Origin: Chloroflexota bacterium
GTDB lineage: Bacteria > Chloroflexota > Anaerolineae > Anaerolineales > Villigracilaceae
Direction: 5' to 3'
Assembly: GCA_016219545.1 (NCBI GenBank)
Contig: JACRMH010000055.1
Span: 1 to 40,699 of the forward strand
DNA: 40,699 bases
Every line of letters begins with the position of its first letter. The first letter of the stretch is position 1. The position numbers and the translations under genes were made by a program. The notes beneath the pieces are model-generated. The model did no database searches. It was not told where the DNA came from and was given only the letters and a program-made list of their open reading frames with translations. Positions 32,135 to 40,699 of this stretch are shown here, in pieces.

Positions 32135-35008
32135 ATGAGCAAAATCCTTATAGAACCAAAGACAAGATTCCGTATCCCAGAAATATGCGCTGCGCTAGCG
32201 ATCGGGATCGCTATTCTGGCTTTGGCTGGCTGGTTGAGCGGTCTACGATTTCTAGCTGGACAGTGGGTAACCTACATTCCAATGGCTCCCAGCACAGCAT
32301 TGGCATTTCTCCTGCTTGGCAGTACGCTGTTTAGTTTCGCGCGCATCCCTGCGTTGCGAGTGAGTCGGCTGTTTGCGTTAACCGCCGTCAGCATTGTCTT
32401 TCTGATGGGGTTGTTGGTGTTGGTGCAATTCATTCTCGGCATTGATTTGGGTGTAGAGCAAATATTATCTCGCACAAACGAATTATTGGGTTCGACGCCA
32501 TTGGGTCGAATGTCGCCGCTAACAGCCGTTTCTTTCTTGCTTGAAAGTGCGGCATTCTTTGTTTTGATAAATAGGGAACGACATGGTAATGCTCCTACCG
32601 CTGCTTCTCTGCTTGCCATCGGCGGAACCAGCATCAATGCAGTTGTGTTGATCGCTTATATCTACGGTGCACCTTTGCTGTACGAGGGAACGATTATTCC
32701 GGTCGCCTTGCCAACTGCGATTGCTTTTGTGTTGGTGGGGATGGGACAAATTTATCTGGCTGCACCCGGCATCCCGGCGTATAACAATTGGAGCCGCACT
32801 TCCATGCGCGGCATTCTGTTACGCGCGTTTCTGCCTTTCATGTTATTTTTCGTTATCATTCAAGGCTGGCTCGATCTGACAATTCAGCCGGATCTATCAC
32901 TGAATCCGGCAGTGTGGCAGTCGTTCATGGCAATCATGGCCAGCATTTTGATTGTGATCATTACCTGGTGGATCGCGCGGCGTACCGGTAGTGAGATTGA
33001 ACGGACCCAGGAAACGCTGGCAGAAAGCGAGGAGCGGTATCGCCTTCTTTTTGAAAATAGCGGAGAAGCGATTTTATTGACACGACCGGATGGGACAATC
33101 TATTCCGCGAATCCGGAAGCTTGCCGAATTTTTGGCAGGAGCGCGGATGAGATCACAAAACTTGGCAGATCAAGCATTATTGATCCAAGTGATCCGCGTT
33201 TGCATACGGCGCTAGAAGTGAGTAAAAGCATGGGGCAATTCAAAGGCGAACTTAACTTGCTTAGAAAAGATGGCACGATCTTTTCAGGGGAAGTCTCCAC
33301 AGCAATTTTCAAAGATTCGAGTGGGGCGGAAAGAACGAGCATGACCATCCGCGACATTACCGAGCGCAAGCAAAGAGAGGAAGATATAAAATCTCGAAAC
33401 GATGATCTGACAACGCTCTATCAGCTCTCAAGCGCCCTGGCAGATACCAAGGATCTCGAGAATATGCTTGAGCTCGTAAATCGCCATGCAGTGGAGAGTG
33501 TTCACACCACCTTTGCCTGCATTGCACTGTTGGAACACAATGACTTAGTAACGCGGGCGGCCTATCCACTCCGAAGTCTGGGTCATGATTTTAACATTGG
33601 CGGCCGCCAACCAGTCACTGCACTACCCGTCTGTCAACTTGTGATGGAACAAAACGAGCCGGTGGTTCTCCGTGCGGGCAATCCGGAAGTCGACAGCATG
33701 GAGCGCACAACCATTCTGCTTGATTTCGCTCAATCTGTCTGCCTTGTTCCTCTTCGAGTCACTGACCATTCTCAGATATTAAATCCGATATTGGGTTTGC
33801 TAATTCTAGGTGAAGCTCGCGGAGAAAAACGCGAACCGTTCACCCCCGAGAAGCTTCGCTTAGCCCGCAGCATCGGAGACCAGGCAGCCGTTGCCATCCG
33901 TCGCCTATTGCTGCGTGAACAAGCCGCCAGCCGTTTGCAGCGGCTCGCCTCCCTTGGCGAAATTGACCGCAACATCGCTTCCAATTTTGATCTGCACCTC
34001 AACCTGAAAATGTTCCTCCAACATGTCATCAAGCAATTGGAGGTGGATGTCGCAGATGTTCTGGTACTCAATGATCTCCTGCAGACATTGGAATTTACCG
34101 CCGGGCTGGGTTTTCGCTCGCCGGCCATTGAACACATGCGACTGCGATTGGGAGAAGGACAGGCTGGCAAAGCGGCGCTTGAGCGCCGCTCCATTCAAAT
34201 CCCGGATCTCGCGGCCACTGGAGACGTTTTCGCCCAGCCCGAATTACTAGAGGCGGAACACGTTGCCGCATACTTTGCCGTGCCGTTAATCACAAAAGGA
34301 CAGGTCAAAGGCGTATTGGAAATCTTTCATCGCTCCGTACTTGTACCCGATATGGAATGGTTTGATTTCCTCGATACCCTGGCCGGGCAGGCGGCAATTG
34401 CGATCGAGAATTCCACGTTGTTTGAAAGTCTGCAACGTTCTAATGTTGATCTTTCCCTGGCATATGATGCCACAATAGAAGGCTGGTCGCGTGCCCTTGA
34501 CTTGCGTGATAAAGAAACCGAGGGACACACTCAGCGAGTCACCGAGATGACTGTGAAACTTGCGCGTGCCTTTGGTTTTAGTAAGGCGGAATTGGTGCAG
34601 GTACGCTGGGGATCATTATTGCATGATATAGGCAAGATGGGTGTTCCGGATGAGATTCTACATAAACCCGGTCCTTTGACAGACGAGGAATGGATGTTAA
34701 TGAGGAAGCACCCAACGTTTGCCTATGAGATGCTCTCCCCCATTCGCTATCTGCGGCTGGCGTTGGATATTCCCTACAGTCATCATGAAAAATGGGACGG
34801 CAGCGGCTATCCACACGGACTAAAAGGTGAACAGATCCCACTGGTCGCGCGCATTTTTGCCGTCGTGGATGTTTGGGACGCATTAAGCTCAGATCGTCCA
34901 TACCGCGCCGCGTGGACGGAAGAAAAAGTGCGCGAATATATTCTTGCCGCATCGGGAACTCATTTTGATCCGCAGGTGGTGGATCTATTCATGCAGATTC
35001 CCAAATAA
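32135..35008 (+). CDS. Membrane PAS-GAF-GAF-HD-GYP protein, probable c-di-GMP phosphodiesterase
   Basis: 957 residues. ATG 32135 is preferred over the adjacent ATG 32132 because AGGTG then has a workable spacing. Order: eight or so membrane helices (10-290), a short coiled coil, PAS (298-415, ERYRLLFENSGEAILL), GAF (425-590), GAF (600-765) and HD-GYP (776-957). The HD-GYP catalytic residues are present: GHTQRVTEM, SLLHDIGKMGVPDEIL, HPTFAYEML, HHEKWDGSGYPHGLKGEQIP. Such domains hydrolyse c-di-GMP to pGpG or GMP at a di- or tri-metal centre. The protein senses a membrane or small-molecule signal. Its HD-GYP DNA is nearly the same as that of the gene at 37895. Confidence 0.92.
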   Translation: MSKILIEPKTRFRIPEICAALAIGIAILALAGWLSGLRFLAGQWVTYIPMAPSTALAFLLLGSTLFSFARIPALRVSRLFALTAVSIVFLMGLLVLVQFILGIDLGVEQILSRTNELLGSTPLGRMSPLTAVSFLLESAAFFVLINRERHGNAPTAASLLAIGGTSINAVVLIAYIYGAPLLYEGTIIPVALPTAIAFVLVGMGQIYLAAPGIPAYNNWSRTSMRGILLRAFLPFMLFFVIIQGWLDLTIQPDLSLNPAVWQSFMAIMASILIVIITWWIARRTGSEIERTQETLAESEERYRLLFENSGEAILLTRPDGTIYSANPEACRIFGRSADEITKLGRSSIIDPSDPRLHTALEVSKSMGQFKGELNLLRKDGTIFSGEVSTAIFKDSSGAERTSMTIRDITERKQREEDIKSRNDDLTTLYQLSSALADTKDLENMLELVNRHAVESVHTTFACIALLEHNDLVTRAAYPLRSLGHDFNIGGRQPVTALPVCQLVMEQNEPVVLRAGNPEVDSMERTTILLDFAQSVCLVPLRVTDHSQILNPILGLLILGEARGEKREPFTPEKLRLARSIGDQAAVAIRRLLLREQAASRLQRLASLGEIDRNIASNFDLHLNLKMFLQHVIKQLEVDVADVLVLNDLLQTLEFTAGLGFRSPAIEHMRLRLGEGQAGKAALERRSIQIPDLAATGDVFAQPELLEAEHVAAYFAVPLITKGQVKGVLEIFHRSVLVPDMEWFDFLDTLAGQAAIAIENSTLFESLQRSNVDLSLAYDATIEGWSRALDLRDKETEGHTQRVTEMTVKLARAFGFSKAELVQVRWGSLLHDIGKMGVPDEILHKPGPLTDEEWMLMRKHPTFAYEMLSPIRYLRLALDIPYSHHEKWDGSGYPHGLKGEQIPLVARIFAVVDVWDALSSDRPYRAAWTEEKVREYILAASGTHFDPQVVDLFMQIPK
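34463..35008 (+). repeat. Direct repeat unit 1: HD-GYP coding segment
   Basis: This 546-base segment matches 39608-40153 base for base in length, with an estimated 90% or more identity, including a 40-base block with only an occasional difference at the start. Upstream of it the two GAF-coding regions drop to roughly 50% protein identity. Confidence 0.85.
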
Positions 35009-35019
35009 ATTATAGTTCT

Positions 35020-35057
35020 CCGCCACTTGGGGGAAAACTATATCCCCCAAGTGGCGG
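35020..35057. terminator. 15-bp hairpin after the first HD-GYP gene
   Basis: CCGCCACTTGGGGGA (35020-35034) pairs with TCCCCCAAGTGGCGG (35043-35057) around an 8-base loop, 12 bases past the stop. The right side lacks a U-tract (TTATGGCTT), so it may be a processing or partial terminator. Confidence 0.6.
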
Positions 35058-35088
35058 TTATGGCTTAGGGCAATTTATTGTATGATAA

Positions 35089-35106
35089 GTATGTTTTCAA
35101 ACATAC
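35089..35106. promoter_or_regulatory. Perfect palindrome upstream of the Y1-like gene
   Basis: GTATGTTTTCAAACATAC is an 18-base dyad with 8-bp arms and a 2-base centre, directly after TATGATAAG (35081-35089), which could be a -10 region. It is a candidate operator or a small structured element in the leader of the gene at 35294. Confidence 0.45.
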
Positions 35107-35293
35107 ATGTCGTGAATTTCAGCCCAAAGACAAAGTTTTTTCGTGATGCATTTGAGGCTGCATGCAAGTGCATGACAGCAAAATAAGTTATTATCAAAGC
35201 ACTCAAAAGGAGGGAACTCAGACTCTTTGAGAAACACGATCTGAAAACAATATCCTCCTTTTTTACTGATCCAATCAGATAGGAAAGGAATCC

Positions 35294-35713
35294 ATGATTT
35301 CAACCGACACTGTTTTGCTTGCGCCTTTTCATCCTCAGTCTTCTGAAATAAGTTATACTTGTTTTTTAATTCCCCGCCTTCCTTCTCACCAATTACAAGG
35401 CGACCTGGCTGAACGCCTGCCACAATGGGTACAACAAATTTGTGCTTCGTTCAATTGGCAGGTGGAGTTTGTCACTGTAAATGCGGATTATTTTCAATGG
35501 GGACTGCAAGTAACTCCTTCCACTCAAATTGATCAATTTATGCGGGATATTCGCCAAAAGACCTCCGAATTGATCCTATCCACCTTTGAACAGATTCGCA
35601 ACGAGAATTCGGTCAACGATTTTTGGGCGCCGGGCTACCTTGTTGTATTGGGAACACGCCCTCATCCAAAAGAAATGATCGAACGATATATTCGCCTGTC
35701 ACGTCGGCAATGA
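35294..35713 (+). CDS. IS200-like Y1 transposase-fold protein lacking the HUH motif
   Basis: 139 residues from ATG 35294 behind AGGAAAGGAA. It follows the Y1 (IS200/IS605 TnpA) plan: an N-terminal strand YTCFLIPR, helix WVQQICASFNWQVEFV, strand, helix IDQFMRDIRQKTSELI, the motif FWAPGYLV and a last helix MIERYIRLSRRQ carrying the candidate catalytic Tyr132. The expected H-x-H metal motif (normally D-H-V-H-L) reads D65-Y-F-Q-W69, so both His are gone. It therefore cannot nick DNA in the standard way. No IS ends or TnpB lie around it, but hairpins sit on both sides. It is best read as an exapted DNA- or RNA-hairpin-binding protein in a signalling locus. Confidence 0.75.
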   Translation: MISTDTVLLAPFHPQSSEISYTCFLIPRLPSHQLQGDLAERLPQWVQQICASFNWQVEFVTVNADYFQWGLQVTPSTQIDQFMRDIRQKTSELILSTFEQIRNENSVNDFWAPGYLVVLGTRPHPKEMIERYIRLSRRQ

Positions 35714-35718
35714 TCCAT

Positions 35719-35736
35719 ATCTCCGGCGGCGGAGAT
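35719..35736. repeat. Hairpin just after the Y1-like gene
   Basis: ATCTCCG (35719-35725) pairs with CGGAGAT (35730-35736) around a GCGG loop, seven bases past the stop codon. It is short and GC-rich with no U-tract. It may serve as an RNA end or as a binding site for the encoded hairpin-binding-like protein. Confidence 0.5.
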
Positions 35737-35849
35737 GCAAACCTCCATAGCCGCATGAATTTATAATATTTGCAGCGAGGATTTGTTGTAAGATTTAAGT
35801 GTTGGTATGTTTATTCGACCCACTGATTATTACAAGAAAGGCACCCGAT

Positions 35850-37373
35850 ATGAAGAGGTTAGCTAGGAAAGCGGAGAAGTCGATCACGATATCACCGAAG
35901 GATTCGGAACTTCGTTATCGCCGCCTGTTTGAAACCGCCCAGGATGGGATTCTAATTCTGGACGCCAAAACAGGAATGATTGATGATGTCAATCCATATT
36001 TGATCAACATGCTGGGCTATTCGCATGCAGAATTTATAAAAAAGAAGATCTGGGAGGTGCGCGCTTTTAAAGATATCGAAGCCAGTAAGGACGCCTTCGC
36101 AGCGTTGCAAAAGAACGAATACATTCGCTACGAAGACCTGCCGCTCAAAACAAAAGATGGGCGGATGATCCAGGTGGAATTCATCAGCAATGTTTATCTG
36201 GTGGGCAATGAAAAAGTGATCCAATGTAACATCCGTAACATCACCGATCGCAGGCACACAGAAGATGCTCTGCAAGAATCTGAGACAAGGTACCGCCGCC
36301 TATTTGAAACCGCCCAGGATGGCGTTTTGATTCTGGATGCCGAGACGGGCATGATCGAGGATGTCAATCCCTATTTGATAAAAATGCTGGGATATTCGCG
36401 CGAAGAGTTTATTCAAAGAAAGCTCTGGGAAGTGGGCGCATTTAAGGATATTGAAGCCAGCAAGGAGGCCTTCGAAGCATTGCAGAAGAATGAATATATC
36501 CGCTACGAAGACTTGCCGCTTAAAGCAATAGATGGGCGGTTGATGCAGGTTGAATTCGTCAGCAACGTTTATCTGGTGGGTGCCAAAAAAGTGATCCAAT
36601 GCAATATCCGCGATATCACCGAACGCAAACAGGCAGAGAGGGAGCGCCGCCAGTTTAACGAGGAGCTGGAACAACGGGTGATCCAGCGCACTGCCCAACT
36701 CGAAGCCGCCAACAAGGAGTTGGAGGCGTTTTCGTACTCGGTGTCGCATGATCTGCGTGCGCCATTGCGCTCGATTGACGGATTCTCGCGCATTCTGTTG
36801 GAGGATTTTGGTCCGCAGCTATCGGGTGATGCGCAGCGATATTTGAATCTGGTTCGCGCTAATACCGTTCAGATGGGAAATCTCGTGGATGATTTGCTTG
36901 CCTTCGCGCGCTTGGGCCGCCAGCCGGTCAACAAACAGCCGGTTTCGGTCGAAAAAATTATTCGCCAAGTTCTCGAAGAATTGAGCGCCGAACAGAACGA
37001 CCGCCAGGTGGAAATCTCAATCGGCGCGCTGCCGCAGTGCGAAGCCGACCCCGCGCTCCTGAAACAGGTGTACGTTAATTTGATCTCGAATGCATTCAAG
37101 TTCACGCGCAAACGCAAGCACGCCCATATTGAGATCGGTTCCGAAGGACAAGATGGCAGTCTCTCTTATTTCGTGCGCGACAACGGCGTGGGCTTCGATA
37201 TGAAATACGTTGGAAAACTTTTCGGTGTGTTCCAGCGTCTGCATCGCGCGGAGGATTACGAGGGAACGGGAGTGGGTCTGGCAATCGTTCAGCGGATCAT
37301 CCTCCGCCACGGCGGACATGTGTGGGCGGAGGCAGAGGTGGATAAAGGCGCTACGTTCCATTTTACGATTTAA
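35850..37373 (+). CDS. Tandem-PAS sensor histidine kinase
   Basis: 507 residues from ATG 35850, with GAAAGG eight bases upstream; a GTG at 35799 is less likely. Two PAS domains (23-134 and 148-259) are near copies with a 125-residue period. The coiled coil [21 protein letters not shown] leads to HisKA with H300 in [12 protein letters not shown]. The ATPase domain has [20 protein letters not shown] and GTGVGLAIV, all intact. There are no membrane helices, so it senses a cytoplasmic signal. The kinase type is the phytochrome-like one that pairs with Rcp1-type receivers, and such a receiver gene starts 20 bases downstream. Confidence 0.93.
   Translation: MKRLARKAEKSITISPKDSELRYRRLFETAQDGILILDAKTGMIDDVNPYLINMLGYSHAEFIKKKIWEVRAFKDIEASKDAFAALQKNEYIRYEDLPLKTKDGRMIQVEFISNVYLVGNEKVIQCNIRNITDRRHTEDALQESETRYRRLFETAQDGVLILDAETGMIEDVNPYLIKMLGYSREEFIQRKLWEVGAFKDIEASKEAFEALQKNEYIRYEDLPLKAIDGRLMQVEFVSNVYLVGAKKVIQCNIRDITERKQAERERRQFNEELEQRVIQRTAQLEAANKELEAFSYSVSHDLRAPLRSIDGFSRILLEDFGPQLSGDAQRYLNLVRANTVQMGNLVDDLLAFARLGRQPVNKQPVSVEKIIRQVLEELSAEQNDRQVEISIGALPQCEADPALLKQVYVNLISNAFKFTRKRKHAHIEIGSEGQDGSLSYFVRDNGVGFDMKYVGKLFGVFQRLHRAEDYEGTGVGLAIVQRIILRHGGHVWAEAEVDKGATFHFTI
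35916..36653 (+). repeat. Tandem duplication of the PAS-coding segment
   Basis: Two 363-base units, 35916-36278 and 36291-36653, lie 375 bases apart in the same frame. Their protein texts share long blocks such as [40 protein letters not shown] and VIQCNIR, at about 80% identity by eye. It is an intragenic duplication that is still fairly young. Confidence 0.85.
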
Positions 37374-37393
37374 GGTTAGAAAAAGGAGTTTCC

Positions 37394-37849
37394 ATGGCTG
37401 ATAAAAGTGTCGAAATCCTGCTCATCGAAGATAATTCAAACGATGTTGAACTGACGCTCCACGCGCTCAAGAAGAACAAGCTCTCCAATCCGATTCAAGT
37501 TGTTCGCGATGGAGAAGAGGCGCTTGAGTTCCTGTTCGGCGAAGGTAATTTCAAGGAAAGGGATGTGAATCTTCAGCCGAGAGTGATTCTGCTTGATCTA
37601 AAATTACCCAAAATAGATGGACTCGAAGTGCTCAAACGGATCAAAACTGATCCGCGCACGCGCATGATTCCCGTCGTTGTGTTGACGTCGTCGCGCGAGG
37701 AACGCGACATAATCGAAAGTTACAAGCTGGGCGTCAACAGTTACATTCGCAAACCGGTGGACTTTGAGCAATTCACCGAAGCCGTCCGCACGATTGGGTT
37801 GTATTGGCTGTTGTTGAACGAGCCGCCCAACTCAAATGGCGGAGATTAA
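37394..37849 (+). CDS. Rcp1-like stand-alone receiver
   Basis: 151 residues, only a receiver domain: [18 protein letters not shown], the long insert typical of the Rcp1 branch ([17 protein letters not shown]), phospho-Asp D68 in [19 protein letters not shown] and [17 protein letters not shown] precedes ATG 37394. It lies directly after the tandem-PAS kinase and before a receiver-HD-GYP protein, so it is probably the intermediate phosphoacceptor of that kinase. Confidence 0.93.
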   Translation: MADKSVEILLIEDNSNDVELTLHALKKNKLSNPIQVVRDGEEALEFLFGEGNFKERDVNLQPRVILLDLKLPKIDGLEVLKRIKTDPRTRMIPVVVLTSSREERDIIESYKLGVNSYIRKPVDFEQFTEAVRTIGLYWLLLNEPPNSNGGD

Positions 37850-37894
37850 AGATGGAAGGTTGGGTTTTGCATCCAATCTTAAGGAATATAAACC

Positions 37895-40153
37895 ATGACC
37901 ATACCCATTCGAGTACTAATTCTCGAAGACCGCCCAGATGATGCGGAATTGATGCTGCGCGAGCTTCGTCGAGCCAACTTCGATGTCACCTCGGAACGGG
38001 TTGAGACAGAAAAGGAATTCCTCGCGCAGCTCGAAACTCATCCCGACATCATTCTTGCGGACTATACCCTGCCGGAGTTTGATGGAATATCCGCGCTGCA
38101 TATCCTGCGAAAACGCAACACGAATATTCCGTTCATCCTCGTATCCGGCTCAATTGGCGAAGAATTGGCGGTTACTGCGATAAAGGAAGGCGCGGCGGAT
38201 TATCTGCTCAAGGACCGTCTGGCCCGGCTGGGATCCGTGGTTGTACGGGTGCTGGAAAACCAGAGATTGCTGAACGAGAAACGCCGTGCCGACGAACAGT
38301 TGCGCAAAAGCGAAGAGCAGTTTCGAGCTGCTTTTGAGCAAGCCGCTGTTGGCATGGCACAGGTTGCGCCGGATGGCAGATGGCTGCGCGTCAACCAGCG
38401 CTTGTGTGACATCGTCGGTTATGCGCGCGAGGAGTTGCTGACCAAGTCGTTTCAGGACATTACGCATTCCGATGATGTGGAAAAGGATGTAGCCAACCTG
38501 TCTCGGATGATCGCAAATGAGATTCGAACCTATGTGCGAGAGAAACGGTACATCCGTAAAGACGGGGTGAACGTCTGGGTCAATATCACCACAACACTCG
38601 TGCGCGAACCGAGCGGCGCTCCACAGTATTTTGTTTCGATCATCGAAGATATCACTGAGCGCATGCGCGCGGAAGAGGCTCTGCGCGAGAGTGAGGAAAA
38701 ATATCGTATGCTCACGGAGAATATTGATGAGCATATTTATCGTGCTGACCCGCAATCTTTTGTGGCAACGTACGTGAACAAAGCAGTCGAGCGCATTTAT
38801 GGGTACACGGTTGATGAATGGCTCAATGCCCCAAGTCTTTGGAAGAATGCTATCTTTCCTGAGGATCGAGAGCGTGTCTCCACAATTATTGCAGAGGCAC
38901 AAAAAGCAGGACATTCCGGTTCGGTTGAATATAGAATTGTGAACAAACAGGGACAAACAAAATGGGTGGTTGATAGATTCTCTTCGCAGAAAGATATTGA
39001 AGGGAAGCTTGTTTCCTTTAACGGAGTGGTATCAGATATCACCGATAGCAAACAGGCACAGGAAAAGATGCAACGGCAACTTGAGCATCTCACTGCCTTG
39101 AGCGCCATTGACCGGGTTATCGCAGCTAACTTCGATCTAAAGCTTAGCCTTTCAGAGATTCTCAACCATGTCACAAAGGAACTTGGCGTTGATGCGGCTG
39201 ATATTTTTATCTTGAATTCGAGTTCGCAAATACTGGAATTCGGCGCCGAGCGCGGCTTCCGCACCAGGGCCATCAGAAAGGGAGAAGTCCGTTTGGGCGA
39301 AAGCTTTGCCGGACGCGCCGCTTTAGATCGGAAAATCATCCAAATCCCAAATCTAAGCAGTGAATTAGATAATTTATTCGTGACAACGCTTTTGACGGGC
39401 GAGGATTTTGTCTGTTACTATGGTGTTCCGCTAATTGCCAAGGGGCAGGTTAAAGGCGTGCTGGAAGTCTTCCATCGCTCCGCACTTGCACCCGATACAG
39501 AATGGTTTGACTTTCTCAATACCCTGGCTGGGCAGGCGGCACTTGCAATTGAGAATTCCACTTTGTTTGAGAGCCTGCAACGCTCCAATGTTGAACTCTC
39601 TCTGGCGTATGATGCCACAATAGAAGGCTGGTCGCGTGCCCTTGACTTGCGCGATAAAGAAACCGAGGGACACACTCAGCGGGTCACCGAGATGACGGCG
39701 AAACTTGCGCGTGCCTTTGGTCTTAACAAAGCAGAATTAGTGCAGGTACGCTGGGGATCATTATTGCATGATATAGGCAAGATGGGTGTTCCGGACGAGA
39801 TCCTTCACAAACCAGGTCCTTTGACGGACGAGGAGTGGGTGGTAATGAAGAAGCACCCGAGCTTTGCCTACGAGATGCTCTCTCCCATTCGCTATCTACG
39901 GCTGGCGTTGGATATTCCATACGGTCATCATGAAAAATGGGATGGCAGCGGATATCCGCACGGACTAAAAGGTGAACAGATCCCGCTGGTTGCGCGCATT
40001 TTTGCGGTGGTGGATGTATGGGATGCATTAAGCTCTGACCGTCCCTACCGCCCTGCGTGGACGGAAGAAAAAGTGCGCGAATATATCCTTGCCGGATCGG
40101 GAACACATTTTGATCCGAAGGTGGTGGATCTATTCATGCAGATCCCGAAATGA
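37895..40153 (+). CDS. Receiver-PAS-PAS-GAF-HD-GYP response regulator, probable c-di-GMP phosphodiesterase
   Basis: 752 residues. Receiver 1-125 (VLILEDRPDDAEL, D56 in ILADYTLPEFDG, GAADYLLKDRL), PAS 140-260, PAS 265-390, GAF 400-560 and HD-GYP 571-752 with HDIGKMGVPDEIL and HHEKWDGSGYPHGL intact. A soluble RpfG-like protein: phosphorylation at D56 would control c-di-GMP hydrolysis. The weak upstream site (AAGGAATATAAACC) still fits ATG 37895. It follows the receiver gene by 45 bases and completes a kinase, receiver, effector series. Its HD-GYP segment is nearly the same in DNA as that of the gene at 32135. Confidence 0.93.
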   Translation: MTIPIRVLILEDRPDDAELMLRELRRANFDVTSERVETEKEFLAQLETHPDIILADYTLPEFDGISALHILRKRNTNIPFILVSGSIGEELAVTAIKEGAADYLLKDRLARLGSVVVRVLENQRLLNEKRRADEQLRKSEEQFRAAFEQAAVGMAQVAPDGRWLRVNQRLCDIVGYAREELLTKSFQDITHSDDVEKDVANLSRMIANEIRTYVREKRYIRKDGVNVWVNITTTLVREPSGAPQYFVSIIEDITERMRAEEALRESEEKYRMLTENIDEHIYRADPQSFVATYVNKAVERIYGYTVDEWLNAPSLWKNAIFPEDRERVSTIIAEAQKAGHSGSVEYRIVNKQGQTKWVVDRFSSQKDIEGKLVSFNGVVSDITDSKQAQEKMQRQLEHLTALSAIDRVIAANFDLKLSLSEILNHVTKELGVDAADIFILNSSSQILEFGAERGFRTRAIRKGEVRLGESFAGRAALDRKIIQIPNLSSELDNLFVTTLLTGEDFVCYYGVPLIAKGQVKGVLEVFHRSALAPDTEWFDFLNTLAGQAALAIENSTLFESLQRSNVELSLAYDATIEGWSRALDLRDKETEGHTQRVTEMTAKLARAFGLNKAELVQVRWGSLLHDIGKMGVPDEILHKPGPLTDEEWVVMKKHPSFAYEMLSPIRYLRLALDIPYGHHEKWDGSGYPHGLKGEQIPLVARIFAVVDVWDALSSDRPYRPAWTEEKVREYILAGSGTHFDPKVVDLFMQIPK
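39608..40153 (+). repeat. Direct repeat unit 2: HD-GYP coding segment
   Basis: Same length and phase as 34463-35008. Both begin in the TATGATGCCACAATAGAAGG text and run to the stop codon. Differences are mostly at third codon positions, giving only about a dozen amino-acid changes over 181 codons. Confidence 0.85.
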
Positions 40154-40313
40154 ATTTCGGTCCTCCCCAAAAATGATGAGTAAAAGAATGCTGGGATGGT
40201 AGGAAGTTTTGTCATGCTTGCCCGAAGGAAAAAATCTTGTATTACAATCATAACGATTTTAGACGTATGGTTCCCATATTATTTAATCTAACATGTGATC
40301 GTACACATAATTT

Positions 40314-40699
40314 ATGCAAAATCAGCGGATTACCCAGGTCAATCGTTATACCATCCCAACCATCTTTCTGGCCTTGACCTTGTTTGCCTTGGTTGACATG
40401 CTGGAAGTCATTCCCTACTTCGCGCCGGTTGTTGATGGCCCGCTCTTTCCTTTTTTACACGAATCACATGACCTGTTCGCCCTTATTTTGACTCTATTTA
40501 CCGCTTACAAATTATCTCCTGCAACAGGCTGGTGGGCTATTTCCTGGTTTATTGTTATACACATACCCTATGCTTACATCGTTTTTCCAAAGGAATTACC
40601 CGAATTATTGCGGTTGGTAGTGTTAAGTGCCGTCGCCGGTTTTGGCATCCATAATATTGCGATACGCAACCGCCTTGTCACGCAACTTAATAAACTTGC
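40314..40699 (+). CDS. Membrane protein N-terminus, probably a sensor (partial, runs off the right edge)
   Basis: ATG 40314 follows an in-frame stop at 40308 and opens a frame with no stop up to the window end (128 codons). It encodes about four hydrophobic segments: IPTIFLALTLFALVDML, DLFALILTLFTAY, WWAISWFIVIHIPYAYIVF and LLRLVVLSAVAGFGIHNI. A polar stretch beginning NRLVTQLNKL then looks like the coiled coil that links a membrane sensor to a PAS or kinase module. No ribosome site is visible. The position beside other sensor genes supports a sensor kinase, but the output domain lies outside the window. Confidence 0.7.
   Translation, partial: MQNQRITQVNRYTIPTIFLALTLFALVDMLEVIPYFAPVVDGPLFPFLHESHDLFALILTLFTAYKLSPATGWWAISWFIVIHIPYAYIVFPKELPELLRLVVLSAVAGFGIHNIAIRNRLVTQLNKL

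Noticed and set aside
32135..40153. GGDEF-EAL diguanylate cyclase domains
   Set aside because: Neither large signalling protein contains GGDEF or EAL text; both outputs are HD-GYP.
1..40699. CRISPR arrays, rRNA, tRNA and phage genes
   Set aside because: No regularly spaced repeats, cloverleaf-like sequences, rRNA text or structural phage genes were seen on either strand, though a manual scan could miss a tRNA.

Overview
The window looks like about 41 kb of chromosome from a Chloroflexota bacterium, probably Anaerolineae. That assignment is an inference from gene content: TFLFTDIEGST-type class III cyclase remnants, a transporter/HEAT/cNMP-binding fusion, many PAS/GAF histidine kinases, large HD-GYP proteins, YtcJ-like amidohydrolases beside a Liv-type ABC transporter, and an IS200-like Y1 protein in a non-mobile setting. 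No rRNA, tRNA, CRISPR array or phage gene was seen.

Region A (1-7.6 kb) is a mobile, eroded accessory zone. The window opens inside the 5' end of one IS4-family element on the minus strand. A related full-length copy lies at 5385-6566 on the plus strand, and both transposases read outward. Between them are two fused gene remnants (a class III cyclase and a small alpha/beta-barrel-like protein), a GNAT acetyltransferase, a DUF2652-like/SRPBCC protein, and a 973-residue transporter-like protein with HEAT repeats and a cyclic-nucleotide-binding domain. The DUF2652-like domain keeps the metal, lysine and transition-state positions of a class III nucleotidyl cyclase, so this gene and the next may form a cyclic-nucleotide synthesis/response pair. 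Beyond the IS are a SRPBCC gene and an intact homologue of the small remnant, closed by a good terminator.

Region B (7.8-13.9 kb, minus strand) holds a LuxR-type response regulator, a full HisKA_3 kinase and a third protein that is a HisKA_3 kinase lacking its ATPase domain. These three are tightly coupled behind a clear promoter. They are followed by a small acidic protein coupled to a stand-alone receiver and by two paralogous membrane acyltransferases.

Region C (14.6-27.1 kb) is a probable catabolic locus. On the minus strand are livK-H-M-G-F, two YtcJ-like amidohydrolases and a polysaccharide-deacetylase-fold hydrolase. Divergently on the plus strand are an enoyl-CoA hydratase, a TetR regulator and an acyl-CoA ligase. 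Two tandem 20-bp imperfect palindromes sit just after the -10 box of the plus-strand promoter and are the best candidate operator. A reasonable reading is uptake and hydrolysis of an amide or N-acyl compound and CoA activation of the released acid; the substrate is unknown.

Region D (27.6-40.7 kb) is a signalling island. It has a membrane coiled-coil protein and a coupled kinase/regulator pair on the minus strand. On the plus strand are a membrane PAS-GAF-GAF-HD-GYP protein, a Y1-transposase-like protein that lacks the HUH motif, a tandem-PAS kinase, an Rcp1-like receiver, a receiver-PAS-PAS-GAF-HD-GYP protein and the start of another membrane protein that runs off the right edge. The two HD-GYP domains are nearly identical in DNA while their GAF domains are not, which suggests gene conversion. 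A decayed copy of the PAS kinase 5' end survives at about 31.95-32.05 kb. The likely outputs are c-di-GMP degradation and phosphorelay.
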